47,864 nt of DNA from Treponema sp. UBA1793 (GCA_002314445.1 DCFX01000083.1:17146-65009); one strand, 5' to 3'; positions 26,188-35,135 are shown, counted from the stretch's first letter. Made by a program: numbers and translations. The notes: generated by a model from the sequence alone, not told the origin.

Positions 26188-26194
26188 ATTCACT

Positions 26195-28246
26195 ATGACT
26201 AATAACAACACGGTACGCGAAACATTACATCAGACCGCATTGAAGGCACCCTCATCGAGCGGCGTTTACCTCTGGCGCAACCAGCAGGAAACCGTCATCT
26301 ATGTAGGCAAAGCCAAAAACCTCAAGAGCAGGCTTTCGTCGTATTTTTCCGGCAGCAAGGACATAAAAACGAGGCTCCTGATTGCCCATGCGTGTTCAAT
26401 CGAATACATTACGACAGCGAACGAATACGAAGCCTTTCTGCTCGAAAACAACCTCATCAAAAAGTATAACCCGCGCTACAATATCAACCTCAAGGACGGC
26501 AAGTCGTATCCCGTACTGCGGATTACCAACGAAGAATTCCCGCGCCTTTTCAAAACCCGGCGCGTACTCCAGGACGGTTCCACCTATTTCGGTCCCTATC
26601 CCGATGCCGGAGCGCTCGACACATTCATAGAAGCACTGAAAAGACTCTACCCCGTCCGGCAGTGCAAAACATTCCGTAAACGCACCTCACCGTGCATGTA
26701 TTATCATATCGGACGATGCAAAGCTCCCTGCTGCGGAAAAATTTCGCGGGAAGATTATATAGAATACATCGGAGAAATCTCGGAGCTACTTGAGGGAAAA
26801 GGCGGGGAAACAGTCTCAAAACTCACTGCAGAAATGAAACATGCAGCAGAAAGCCTCAACTTTGAAAAAGCCGCACGGCTCAGAGACGGGCTGAAAGCGC
26901 TCACTGTCATGCAGAACCAGAACGTCGTCGAAGTATTCGACAGCGAAGACCGCGACTACATCGCACACTGGAGAGAAGGCGAACTGGTAAGTTTTACCGT
27001 ACTCAAACTGCGCGGAGGCAAACTCGAAGGCCGCGACAATTACCGCACCGTAAGCCTGAACGAAGACGACGAACTTATGCCCGAATTCCTTAATGCATAT
27101 TATACTGATAAAGACGAAGTTCCTCCTCATGTGTATATACCCTCTTTCAGTATTGCTCACTCCCCATCCGGCGGGGACATCCCGCAACGCCCCGGAGAAA
27201 CAGATGCAGAAATTAACGAAACACACCAAGAGGAACTTTCTGTTCTTACTCCGGAAGAACTCGAACGCTGGTTCCGGGAGACACTCGGCGCCGGCACACA
27301 GGTAATCGCCGTAACGGACAAAATGGAAAATGCCGGACGCCACACAGCCGCTCTCAACATGGCAGCAGAAAACGCACACGAAGACATCATACGCAGGCTG
27401 CGCGAACGCGGCGATATTCCGGCGCTTGAAGAACTGAAAACACTGCTGCGCCTGGACTCGCTGCCCGTCCGCATCGAAGGTTTTGATATTGCGCATATCG
27501 GCGGAAAGTTCCCTGTTGCAAGTCTTATCAGTTTTTACAACGGCAATCCCGACAAAAAGAATTACCGCTACTTCCGCCTCAAGACGACAGACGGCATGAT
27601 TGACGACTTCGCATCAATGAGGGAAGCAACAAGCAGACGGTATACGCGGCTCGTGAACGAACAGGCCGACCTGCCCGATCTTATCCTCATCGACGGCGGC
27701 ATAGGACAGGTAAACGCTGTCGAAGGTGTACTCCGTTCCCTGAACCTCGCTATTCCTGTCGCCGGCCTCGCAAAGCGCGACGAAGAAATATACAGGCCCG
27801 GCGACAGCACTCCAATCTGCCTGCCGAAACGAAGCGACGCACTCCGCCTGCTCCAGCGAGTCCGGGACGAAACGCACCGGTTTGCAACAAGCCGTAACCA
27901 GAAACTGCGCACAAAGGAAAACACCGTAAGCATCTTCACCGATATTCCAGAAATAGGTGAAAAGCGCGCACTTATTTTAACAAAAACGTTTATCACGCTC
28001 GAAAACCTTGCAAATGCAGAAGAAGCGCAGATCGCACAGGCCCTGCATGTCCGCGCACAGGAAGCTTCAGAAATACTTCTTGCCGCCCGCCGTCTTAACA
28101 AAGAACGAGAGCTCAAAAAAGCACACACAATGGATTCCCTTCAGACAGCAGGCACAACAGCACAGAAAGCGGCCGCAGCACAGTACACGGAAGACCTTGC
28201 GTCGCAGGCACTCGAAGCCGCACAGGATGAACCCGGATATAAATGA
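26195..28246 (+). CDS. uvrC: Excinuclease ABC subunit C
   Basis: This 683-residue protein is the nuclease of UvrABC nucleotide-excision repair, which cuts DNA on both sides of a lesion. The GIY-YIG domain lies at the N-terminus (SSGVYLWRN, then VIYVGKAKNLKSRLSSYF). The UvrB-binding UVR helix pair is around residue 215 (ESLNFEKAARLRDGL). The RNase H-like nuclease carries GFDIAHIGG, DDFASMRE and LILIDGGIGQ. A helix-hairpin-helix follows (IPEIGEKRALIL), then an Ala/Gln-rich tail. The ATG at 26195 was chosen over an upstream GTG at 26147 that would overlap the divergent gene; no clear Shine-Dalgarno sequence is present. A structured repeat begins right after the stop. Confidence 0.96.
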   Translation: MTNNNTVRETLHQTALKAPSSSGVYLWRNQQETVIYVGKAKNLKSRLSSYFSGSKDIKTRLLIAHACSIEYITTANEYEAFLLENNLIKKYNPRYNINLKDGKSYPVLRITNEEFPRLFKTRRVLQDGSTYFGPYPDAGALDTFIEALKRLYPVRQCKTFRKRTSPCMYYHIGRCKAPCCGKISREDYIEYIGEISELLEGKGGETVSKLTAEMKHAAESLNFEKAARLRDGLKALTVMQNQNVVEVFDSEDRDYIAHWREGELVSFTVLKLRGGKLEGRDNYRTVSLNEDDELMPEFLNAYYTDKDEVPPHVYIPSFSIAHSPSGGDIPQRPGETDAEINETHQEELSVLTPEELERWFRETLGAGTQVIAVTDKMENAGRHTAALNMAAENAHEDIIRRLRERGDIPALEELKTLLRLDSLPVRIEGFDIAHIGGKFPVASLISFYNGNPDKKNYRYFRLKTTDGMIDDFASMREATSRRYTRLVNEQADLPDLILIDGGIGQVNAVEGVLRSLNLAIPVAGLAKRDEEIYRPGDSTPICLPKRSDALRLLQRVRDETHRFATSRNQKLRTKENTVSIFTDIPEIGEKRALILTKTFITLENLANAEEAQIAQALHVRAQEASEILLAARRLNKERELKKAHTMDSLQTAGTTAQKAAAAQYTEDLASQALEAAQDEPGYK

Positions 28247-28441
28247 CGTACGTTTATTATGTACAGGATTTTTGAAAAAAAACATTGCTGTGCATTTGTA
28301 AAAAGAAATACTCCCGCAGGAAACAATCCGCTTAAGCTCCAACTTCGCTTCGCTCAGGGTCGCACGCGGCCTTGTTTTCTGCTCCGCATTTCTTTTTACA
28401 CACGGTATACAGAATGATTTTTTCCGTACAGCATGTGATAA
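28247..28441 (+). repeat. Structured intergenic repeat, copy A
   Basis: About 195 bp closely resemble 47652-47849. The core is a long imperfect hairpin: outer stem 28297-28309 with 28388-28400 (13 bp), inner stem 28316-28326 with 28372-28382 (11 bp, one G-T pair) and CCGC/GCGG (28328-28331 with 28366-28369), capped by a conserved loop of about 34 nt. A smaller hairpin (ATGTACAG with CTGTGCAT) lies before it. Three base pairs differ from copy B by compensatory changes on both arms. Reading frames across it are not convincing genes. Confidence 0.85.
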
Positions 28442-28495
28442 TAGACGACGACGTTTTCAAAAAAATGGCGTACAGGATGTGCGCCCACAGCAAAG

Positions 28496-28539
28496 CGGGA
28501 ATCCCGGCGAGCTCGTTGCGCGAGCCGGGGCAATTCCCG
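28496..28539. repeat. GC-rich inverted repeat
   Basis: CGGGAAT (28496-28502) pairs with ATTCCCG (28533-28539), and CCCGGC (28503-28508) pairs with GCCGGG (28524-28529). A 3-nt bulge and a 15-nt loop complete it. It has no T tract, so it is not a standard terminator; it resembles REP-type intergenic palindromes. Confidence 0.65.
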
Positions 28540-28541
28540 AT

Positions 28542-28573
28542 ATGTAGGATTTGCATGGATGCAAATCCTACAT
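28542..28573. repeat. Perfect 15-bp palindrome overlapping the ydcF-like stop codon
   Basis: ATGTAGGATTTGCAT (28542-28556) and its exact reverse complement (28559-28573) are separated by GG. The TAG stop of the minus-strand gene (28568-28570) lies in one arm. Neither side has a T tract. It could be a REP-like element, an mRNA 3'-end stabiliser or a protein-binding site. Confidence 0.75.
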
Positions 28574-29398
28574 CAGCGCGGCTGGTTTTCCTGTAAGCAG
28601 AATGCGCATATTCAATTTTATGTATGACAGTATTTCGCGTGCATAACTGTTAAGAATAAACAGGCGGGGAGTATCCGCCGCAATGCCGTAAACCGCCGTA
28701 TAGCCTTCCCTGCGTGCGATTCTTTCCGAACGGGCAAGATGAAAATCACTTGTCACGACAATTACGGGAGATGACAACGCTTCTTTTATGCTGCATCCTG
28801 CATCGCGCGCAATTACCGACGCACTGTACGAAAAATTCTGGATTGTATCGAGAGCCTTGTCTTCCTGCAGTATGCGTTCCGGCGGAATACCGTACTGTTC
28901 AAGTTCCGAAGCAAGCGCGAAAGATTCGGGCCACGGAACAAAACGTCCCTTTCCGCCTGAAACTACCGCTTTTACCTGAGGATGAGATTTCATATATTCA
29001 GCAGCTTTCTGCACCCGCTTTTTTGAACCGGGAGAAAGAATGCCTTCATGCGTTATTCCTCCGCCAAGCACTATGATATATCCGGCCTGTTCTTTTCCGT
29101 CCGATACCGCCGGCGTACATATGAAAAACAGGTTTATACCGGCAGTAAAACAAAGCACCGCGACAGCTGCTGCAATTGCGCGTTTTGTTCCGGGTTTTGC
29201 CCTTCCAGACAGCACAAACCGCTGTTCCGCATCTTTCCGCCGGGTATTCAAAAAAAGCACGAGGAAAATGACGGCAAAAAGCAGCCATATAAATGAAAAT
29301 GATAATAGAGAGGGAGAGGCTGTTTCCAGCGCAGCAAAATATCCTGCCGACCACGCTGCAAGGATTAAAAAGATGTAAGAAGCTGTTCTGTTTTTCAT
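28568..29398 (-). CDS. YdcF/ElyC-like DUF218 membrane protein
   Basis: This 276-residue protein has three N-terminal hydrophobic segments (about 7-25, 30-50 and 72-93), followed by a DUF218 domain with YIIVLGGGI, VVSGGKG, an acidic EDKALDTIQN segment and VVTSDFHLARS. Members such as SanA and ElyC act in envelope integrity and peptidoglycan-precursor metabolism; the exact reaction is not settled. It starts 4 nt after the metallophosphoesterase gene, with no good Shine-Dalgarno sequence. A TAAAAT box lies six bases before the ATG, so it may have its own leaderless transcript as well as operon read-through. It is the last gene of the eight-gene train. Confidence 0.85.
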   Translation of the reverse strand: MKNRTASYIFLILAAWSAGYFAALETASPSLLSFSFIWLLFAVIFLVLFLNTRRKDAEQRFVLSGRAKPGTKRAIAAAVAVLCFTAGINLFFICTPAVSDGKEQAGYIIVLGGGITHEGILSPGSKKRVQKAAEYMKSHPQVKAVVSGGKGRFVPWPESFALASELEQYGIPPERILQEDKALDTIQNFSYSASVIARDAGCSIKEALSSPVIVVTSDFHLARSERIARREGYTAVYGIAADTPRLFILNSYAREILSYIKLNMRILLTGKPAALM

Positions 29399-29402
29399 AC
29401 AC

Positions 29403-30308
29403 TCATTTTAAAGGAATTACTTCAATAAGGACAAGCTCCGGACTGTTGAAAATGCGGGGAGCGGCAGGTTCCTGCCAGGACAATCCGCGGCTTACAATCA
29501 TTACCGTACCGGCACCGTTTTTAAAATTGTAACGACCTCCGGCATATTTCGGAAACAATCCCTGCCGGGGTGCATATATACCGTTGATAAGGGGAGGAAA
29601 GCGCCATTGGCCTCCGTGTGCATGACCGGAAAGTATCAAATCAAAGTCATACTGCAGATAATCGTCTATATATTCCGGCCGATGCGCAAGAAGCATCGTA
29701 AACAGAAGGTGTTCCGCAGGATTTATCTTGTATTCCTCCGCAAGCGATTCAGTCTTTTCCGCAAGAGATGCAAGCCGTATTCTGTACAGGGAAGAATCAT
29801 CAGGTCCTTTCTGTTTTGCCGTCTCACCCAGATCAAGATACGGGTCTTCTATTCCGGCAATAAGGATTGTTCCCTGCGGCAGAGCAAGAGCTGTAACTTC
29901 GTCATGCAGGACTTTTATACCGTACTGTTCGACCAGCGCATATTTTTCATCAATATGCAGATCGGAAAAATCATGATTTCCGGTGATAAAAAATGCCGGA
30001 CACATATTCTGAATGCCGGCAAGAAGCAGCTTTACATTTCCGAATCCTTCGTTTCCCGGCATGCGCTCGTCAAACAAGTCTCCTGTTATAACGATGATGT
30101 CGGGCCTGGTCTTTTTTACTTTGCCGATAAGTTCATTCTCATCTGCACCGAATTCGTTGCTGTGAAAATCGGAAATCTGTACAATACGGATTTCGCTTCT
30201 TACCGGCTTTTCCTGTACAGGATAATCAACAGTCTGTATTGTCCTGCATGATACAAAAAGAAAAGCAGCCGCTGCAAAAAAAAGTAAGTCAGTAAAAAGT
30301 TTCCGCAT
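29403..30308 (-). CDS. Membrane- or lipid-anchored metallophosphoesterase
   Basis: This 301-residue protein has an N-terminal hydrophobic segment ending FLFVSC, which may be a spirochete-type lipobox. The calcineurin-like phosphoesterase domain shows ISDFHSNEFG, ITGDLFDE, ITGNHDF, LLAHRPE and LSGHAHGGQWRFP, which supply the two-metal site. It resembles the YkuE/YaeI group, some of which cleave UDP-diacylglucosamine or act on phospholipids; the substrate here is unknown. It begins 2 nt after the DUF362 gene and ends 4 nt before the ydcF-like gene. Confidence 0.88.
   Translation of the reverse strand: MRKLFTDLLFFAAAAFLFVSCRTIQTVDYPVQEKPVRSEIRIVQISDFHSNEFGADENELIGKVKKTRPDIIVITGDLFDERMPGNEGFGNVKLLLAGIQNMCPAFFITGNHDFSDLHIDEKYALVEQYGIKVLHDEVTALALPQGTILIAGIEDPYLDLGETAKQKGPDDSSLYRIRLASLAEKTESLAEEYKINPAEHLLFTMLLAHRPEYIDDYLQYDFDLILSGHAHGGQWRFPPLINGIYAPRQGLFPKYAGGRYNFKNGAGTVMIVSRGLSWQEPAAPRIFNSPELVLIEVIPLK
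29405..29434 (-). promoter_or_regulatory. Candidate internal promoter for the ydcF-like gene
   Basis: On the minus strand TTGTCC (29434-29429) and TAAAAT (29410-29405) are 18 bp apart. The -10 box ends six bases before the ATG at 29398, so the transcript would be leaderless. The element lies inside the end of the metallophosphoesterase gene. Confidence 0.35.
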
Positions 30309-30310
30309 TA

Positions 30311-31441
30311 TCAGATCTTTACAAGCTCGTATTTACGCGTTCCCATGCCGGCTTTTTCAGCCTGTTCCAGCTGTGCGTTCCAGTCTGTCGTCGGATGCAC
30401 ATCCATTGACCAGTCATTGTGAGTATGTTTACATTCATCCATAATCGACCCGTGAAGATACGGTTGTTTATTAACAATATCCGCACATGCCTGATCAAGC
30501 GCAACTGCATCAAAAGACGCAAAAATGCCGACATCCTGAATCACCGGCGCATCATTCATGGCGTAGCAGTCGCAGTACGGAGATACGTCTACGATGAAAG
30601 ATATATGAAACTGAGGCCTGCCCTTTACGACGGCCGCCGCATATTCCGCCATCTTGCGGCAGAGCACTTCGTTTGTATTGCTGCCGCACGGATGTGTTGC
30701 GTCTTTCGGGCACGCGCCTATACAGCGGCCGCAGCCGACGCATACATCCTGATCAATAAAAGCCTTTTTCTTTCCGTCTGCCGCACCGTCGGGTACTTTT
30801 AAAGTAACTGCATTCTGTCCGCACGCGCGGACACACGCGCCGCAGCCGATGCACTTGCTCCGGTCGACATCCGGCTTTCCTGCGTTGTGCTGTTCCATTT
30901 TACCCGCGCGGCTTCCGCATCCCATACCGATGTTCTTTATTGCGCCGCCGTATCCCGTTCCCTCGTGCAGTTTGAAATGCGTAAGGGAAATAAACACGTC
31001 GGCATCCATAACTGCATGACCTATTTTCGCCTGCTTCACATATTCGCCTTCGGGAAAATCCACAAGCGTTTCGTCCGTTCCCTTGAGTCCGTCGCCGATA
31101 ATGACATGGCAGCCTGCGGAAAGAGGGCCGAATCCGTTCATAAAAGCTGCGTCCAGATGGTCAAGTGCGTTTTTGCGCAGACCGGGATACAGCGTATTGC
31201 AGTCAGTAAGAAACGGACGGCCTCCGAGACCCGTTATAAAATCAGCGAGCGCACGTGCATAATTAGGCCGGAGGTACGCAAGATTTCCGGGTTCACCAAA
31301 ATGCATTTTGATTGCAGTGAACTTACCGTCAAAATCAATAGTTTCGATTCCGGCGCTTTTTGCAAGCCGGATCATCTTCTGCATAAGATTTTCGTTGAAT
31401 GTCGTGCGAAAATCAGTCCAGTACACTTTTGATGATTCCAT
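30311..31441 (-). CDS. DUF362 protein with two 4Fe-4S ferredoxin motifs
   Basis: This 376-residue cytoplasmic protein has an N-terminal DUF362 domain (about 1-185, with AIKMHFGEPGN and GAIKNIGMGCGSR) into which a bacterial ferredoxin module is set (about 190-260). That module has CIGCGACVRAC and CVGCGRCIGACP, two classic CxxCxxCxxxC sets. The DUF362 fold resumes to the end. It probably moves electrons, but its partner is unknown. GGAGG lies eight bases before the ATG. It sits between pcrA (14 nt upstream) and the metallophosphoesterase (2 nt downstream). Confidence 0.88.
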   Translation of the reverse strand: MESSKVYWTDFRTTFNENLMQKMIRLAKSAGIETIDFDGKFTAIKMHFGEPGNLAYLRPNYARALADFITGLGGRPFLTDCNTLYPGLRKNALDHLDAAFMNGFGPLSAGCHVIIGDGLKGTDETLVDFPEGEYVKQAKIGHAVMDADVFISLTHFKLHEGTGYGGAIKNIGMGCGSRAGKMEQHNAGKPDVDRSKCIGCGACVRACGQNAVTLKVPDGAADGKKKAFIDQDVCVGCGRCIGACPKDATHPCGSNTNEVLCRKMAEYAAAVVKGRPQFHISFIVDVSPYCDCYAMNDAPVIQDVGIFASFDAVALDQACADIVNKQPYLHGSIMDECKHTHNDWSMDVHPTTDWNAQLEQAEKAGMGTRKYELVKI

Positions 31442-31455
31442 GGAAAGTACCTCCG

Positions 31456-33645
31456 TTATTCTTTTATTATCATAAGCGAATGTGCCTGATACTCAGGCAT
31501 AAACTTCTTTTTTGTTCCGTTCTCAAACTGGACGGTAATTACGAATTCCCCGTCGCCGCTCACGCTGCCGTTAATGACCTGTCCGTATCCCCAGTCATCG
31601 TGATACACTTTCGTGCCCTTACTCCATTTCTGCGCAAGCTCGCTGCCGGCCGTTGAATTAAAGCCGCCGGCCGCCGTTCCGTACATTCCACAGCCGTGCT
31701 GCTCACGCTGTTTTTTACCAAGAACTTTGAAAACATTTCCCGCTTCTTCAATAAACGAACTCGGCTGCATATATTCCGTGCGTCCGTACAAACGGCGCTG
31801 CCCGCAGGACGTCACGTACAGCTCATCTTTTGCGCGCGTTATACCTACATAAAACAGCCTGCGCTCTTCTTCAAGTTCACCGCCGGTTTTATCTCCCCGG
31901 GGAAATATACCGTTCTCCATACCTGTTATTATGACGCGGGAAAATTCAAGGCCCTTCGTATTGTGAAGCGTAATCAGCGTTACGGCGTCGGCCGCTGCAG
32001 CATCATCGCCTGCATCGAGTGAACGGTCAAGTTCAATATTGTCGAGAAACTGCAGCAGGCCGTCTTCCGTACACGGATAGAGCACGGCACTATTAACAAG
32101 TTCCTGCATGTTTGCAGTCCGCTGCGTCCCTGAAATTTCATCCTGCGTCCTGTGATACTCAAGCAGGCCGGAACGTTCAAGCACTTTATTGACAAAAAAT
32201 GAAAGTTTTTCGTCCGGTGCAAAAGTTTTTCCAAGATCATCGAGAACGGCGCAAAATTCCGTGATACCTTCCTTCGCTTTTTTGCTCAGCGCGGGAGCAC
32301 ATTCCTTTGCGGCTTCAATTAAATTCTGCTGTGCAGAAAAAGCGTGACTTATAACAATTTCCTGAGTCTTGTCGCCCACACCGTGCGCAGGTTTGTTGAC
32401 GATGCGCCTGAATGCAATCTCATCACGGGGATTAGCCGCGAGCGACAGATACGCAAGTGTGTCCTTTATCTCTTCCCTCTCATAGAATTTAAGGGAACCT
32501 ACGACGACATACGGGATTTTGCGGTGCAGGAACTCCGTCTCAAAACCGAGCGACTGTGCGTTCGTTCTGTATAAAATTGCCCAGTCGCTGTATTTCGACG
32601 GCTTCTTTCCGTCGCTGCATGCTTTCGCAATAAGGTCAGCACAAAACCGCGCTTCCGCATCCTGATCGGGCAGATACACGAGGACAGGTGTTTTTCCTTC
32701 GCCCCGTTCGGCCTTCAGCGTCTTACCAAGGCGGCCTTCGTTGTTTTTAACGACATTGCCTGCTGCCTCCAGAATCTTCGCTGTCGAGCGGTAATTCCGT
32801 ACAAGCTTTACGATTTTAGTTCCCGGAAATTTTTCCCGGAACGTAAGAATATTCTGAACTTCCGCACCGCGGAACCGGTAAATCGACTGATCGTCATCGC
32901 CGACAACGCATACGTACGTACCGGAACCTTCATCTACGCCCGCAAGCGTCTGAAGCAGCCGGAACTGCGCAACGTTCGAGTCCTGGTATTCATCTACCAT
33001 AATGACGCGGAAACGGTACCTCATCTGCTGACGGATGCGTTCATTTTCTTCCATCACTTTCACGGGCTTCATAATCAGATCGCCGAAATCCGCGTTGCCC
33101 GTCGTTTTCAGCCGCGCTTCATATGCCCGGTACACGGCGGACAAATCCCCTGTCGGATCAATGCCGGACAAATCGTCGCCGGGTCCGAGACAGTAATCTT
33201 TTGCAAGCGCAATTTTATGTGCAGCAAGCTGAGCCTGCTGCCTTGTGAGAGACGGCAGCGCTTTTGTTACGAGCGTCGCCATATCGTCGTCGTCGTAAAC
33301 GGTAAAAGAACCTGCGAGCTGTGCTTCATCGGAATATTTGCGGAGAAACCACGCACCGAACGAATGGAACGTGCGTATCTGCGCCCGTTCCGCTCTCGGT
33401 TCAAGAGCAACCGCGCGTTCAGCCATTTCCATTGCAGCTTTTTTCGTAAACGTAACAGCAAGAATGGCGGAAGGCTCTATGTGTTTTTCACCGATAAGAT
33501 ATGCTATTTTGGTTGTAATGACGCGTGTCTTTCCCGAGCCTGCACCTGCAAGAATAAGCAGCGGAGAACCTTCATGAACGACAGCGTCTTTCTGTTCGGG
33601 ATTAAGCGTATCCAGGTATGACGGAAGTTCTTTTTCCTCTGCCAT
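31456..33645 (-). CDS. pcrA: UvrD/PcrA-type DNA helicase
   Basis: This 729-residue superfamily 1A helicase works 3'-to-5' in repair and replication-fork maintenance. Visible motifs are the Q motif (LNPEQKDAV), Walker A AGAGSGKT (33-40), DEYQDSN, GDDDQSIYRFRGA, NYRSTAKIL, TLHNTKGLEFSRV and ERRLFYVGITRAKDEL. The C-terminal 60 residues (KGTKVYHDDWGYGQVI) match the Tudor-like domain by which PcrA and UvrD contact RNA polymerase, which favours a transcription-coupled repair role. AAGGA lies six bases before the ATG. It starts 2 nt after the rimO stop. UvrD is an equally fair name. Confidence 0.93.
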   Translation of the reverse strand: MAEEKELPSYLDTLNPEQKDAVVHEGSPLLILAGAGSGKTRVITTKIAYLIGEKHIEPSAILAVTFTKKAAMEMAERAVALEPRAERAQIRTFHSFGAWFLRKYSDEAQLAGSFTVYDDDDMATLVTKALPSLTRQQAQLAAHKIALAKDYCLGPGDDLSGIDPTGDLSAVYRAYEARLKTTGNADFGDLIMKPVKVMEENERIRQQMRYRFRVIMVDEYQDSNVAQFRLLQTLAGVDEGSGTYVCVVGDDDQSIYRFRGAEVQNILTFREKFPGTKIVKLVRNYRSTAKILEAAGNVVKNNEGRLGKTLKAERGEGKTPVLVYLPDQDAEARFCADLIAKACSDGKKPSKYSDWAILYRTNAQSLGFETEFLHRKIPYVVVGSLKFYEREEIKDTLAYLSLAANPRDEIAFRRIVNKPAHGVGDKTQEIVISHAFSAQQNLIEAAKECAPALSKKAKEGITEFCAVLDDLGKTFAPDEKLSFFVNKVLERSGLLEYHRTQDEISGTQRTANMQELVNSAVLYPCTEDGLLQFLDNIELDRSLDAGDDAAAADAVTLITLHNTKGLEFSRVIITGMENGIFPRGDKTGGELEEERRLFYVGITRAKDELYVTSCGQRRLYGRTEYMQPSSFIEEAGNVFKVLGKKQREQHGCGMYGTAAGGFNSTAGSELAQKWSKGTKVYHDDWGYGQVINGSVSGDGEFVITVQFENGTKKKFMPEYQAHSLMIIKE

Positions 33646-33647
33646 AC

Positions 33648-35135
33648 TTATTCCTTTTCTTGATTTATTTCCGGTGCATACAGCAGCGAAGATTCATGTA
33701 TTTTTCCATTAACAGGCGAATCAGAGATGAAGTGAGAATCAATATCAAGCTCACTCGAAGAGTCCGCATGTACACGGACGACACGTCCAGGGCGCACTGC
33801 ATTCACTTCCTGTCCGTTTTCCGGATCGTAGCGGATAACAACAGAACCGTCGACATCGGGAGCCTGGAACCATGCCCGCCCGATTGCGAGTCCTTCACCT
33901 TCGCCCTTAACAATTTCTTCAACGAGCACGTCGTAGTATTTGCCGCAGCGCGCAGCCAGACGATTTTTAGTAATTTCCGACTGGATTTCCTCAAGAGCCG
34001 CAGCGCGGGCCTTTGCGATTTTCTGCGCGACCCGTTTTTTCATATCGTACGCAGGAGTGTCTTCTTCACGGCTGTATGAAAAACAGCCGGACCAGTCGCT
34101 CTGAATTTTTTTAAGAAAGTTCTTCGTATTCCCGGCGTTTTCGTCGGTTTCACCAGGAAAACCGGCAAGAAACGTCGTACGAAGCGCAGCATCAGGCAGC
34201 GCGGAACGGATATCGTTTACAAGACGCTCATATCCGGCTGCCGTTCCCCTGCGGTTCATTGCATGAATAAGTTCATCATCCCCCGACTGAAACGGAATAT
34301 CAAAATACGGAAGAAGCCTTTTATCCTTCTGCATGACGGGAAGAATATCGCGGTTAAAATGATCCGGGTGAATGTAAAGCAGACGGACGACAAAATCTCC
34401 TTTTACTGCTGAAATCCGTTCAAGCAGCAGGGACAGTGCAGATGCCTTTTCAGTTCCGCAGTTCACACCGTTTTCATCAATACGTGGAAGGTCAAAACGG
34501 CCGCTTCCGGACACATCGTCGCAGGAACCCGTTCCGTAAGCGGCAATATCCTGCCCGATCAGATTGATTTCATACACGCCTTCGCCGATAAGCTGCTGTA
34601 TTTCATTCACGATATCTTCTGCGCGGCGGCTTCTCAGTTCACCCCGTATCAGCGGAATGGCGCAAAAAGTACAATGGTTGCTGCAGCCTTCCGTTATTTT
34701 TACATATGCGGAACCATGATAGGAAAGTATCATTTTCCTGTCGCCGCAGCAGACACCTTCCTGTGCGGGAACAAGAACAGGCCTTTTCCCTTTCAGAAGA
34801 GGGGGTATAACTGTATCAATCTTTGCCAGGTCGCCGTTGCCGAAAAAGCCGTCTGCTTCGGCAAGCGAATCTTTCAGCGTATCAGCGTAACGTTCGGCAA
34901 GGCACCCGGTTAATAATATCTTTGCCCCGGGATAATTCTGTTTTGCCGCAATAACCGCGTCAATCGATTCTTTTTTGGCTGATTCAATGAATCCGCAGGA
35001 ATTAATAATAATAATATCAGCTTCGGAGGGGTTGAACGTCTGGTCCAAATCCATCGCAGACAGCCGTGAAATGATAAGTTCTCCGTCAACCTGATTTTTT
35101 GCACATCCGTGCTGATCAATGAAAAATTTAGTCAA
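33648..35135 (-). CDS. rimO: Ribosomal protein S12 methylthiotransferase RimO
   Basis: This 495-residue radical SAM enzyme adds a methylthio group to an Asp of ribosomal protein S12. The N-terminal domain has the three cluster Cys (HGCAKNQVDGE, NSCGF, LTGCLAE). The radical SAM domain has CSNHCTFCAIP, and the C-terminus has a TRAM domain. DQHGCAKNQVDGE and PLIRGELRSR distinguish RimO from the tRNA enzyme MiaB. An insertion of about 35 residues after AYGTG, with Asp/Ser-rich sequence, makes it longer than usual. The start is TTG and overlaps the rodZ-like gene by 8 nt, so translation is probably coupled to that gene. Confidence 0.93.
   Translation of the reverse strand: MTKFFIDQHGCAKNQVDGELIISRLSAMDLDQTFNPSEADIIIINSCGFIESAKKESIDAVIAAKQNYPGAKILLTGCLAERYADTLKDSLAEADGFFGNGDLAKIDTVIPPLLKGKRPVLVPAQEGVCCGDRKMILSYHGSAYVKITEGCSNHCTFCAIPLIRGELRSRRAEDIVNEIQQLIGEGVYEINLIGQDIAAYGTGSCDDVSGSGRFDLPRIDENGVNCGTEKASALSLLLERISAVKGDFVVRLLYIHPDHFNRDILPVMQKDKRLLPYFDIPFQSGDDELIHAMNRRGTAAGYERLVNDIRSALPDAALRTTFLAGFPGETDENAGNTKNFLKKIQSDWSGCFSYSREEDTPAYDMKKRVAQKIAKARAAALEEIQSEITKNRLAARCGKYYDVLVEEIVKGEGEGLAIGRAWFQAPDVDGSVVIRYDPENGQEVNAVRPGRVVRVHADSSSELDIDSHFISDSPVNGKIHESSLLYAPEINQEKE

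Noticed and set aside
26147..26194. GTG-initiated extension of UvrC
   Set aside because: It would overlap the signal-peptide region of the divergent gene and lacks a Shine-Dalgarno sequence; UvrC homology begins after the ATG at 26195.
28332..28556. 74-codon minus-strand frame ending CDPERSEVGA
   Set aside because: It runs through the palindromes and repeat copy A; no ribosome binding site, and the tail is repeat sequence.
28542..28573. Perfect palindrome as an intrinsic terminator
   Set aside because: There is no T tract on either side, so it is listed as a repeat instead.
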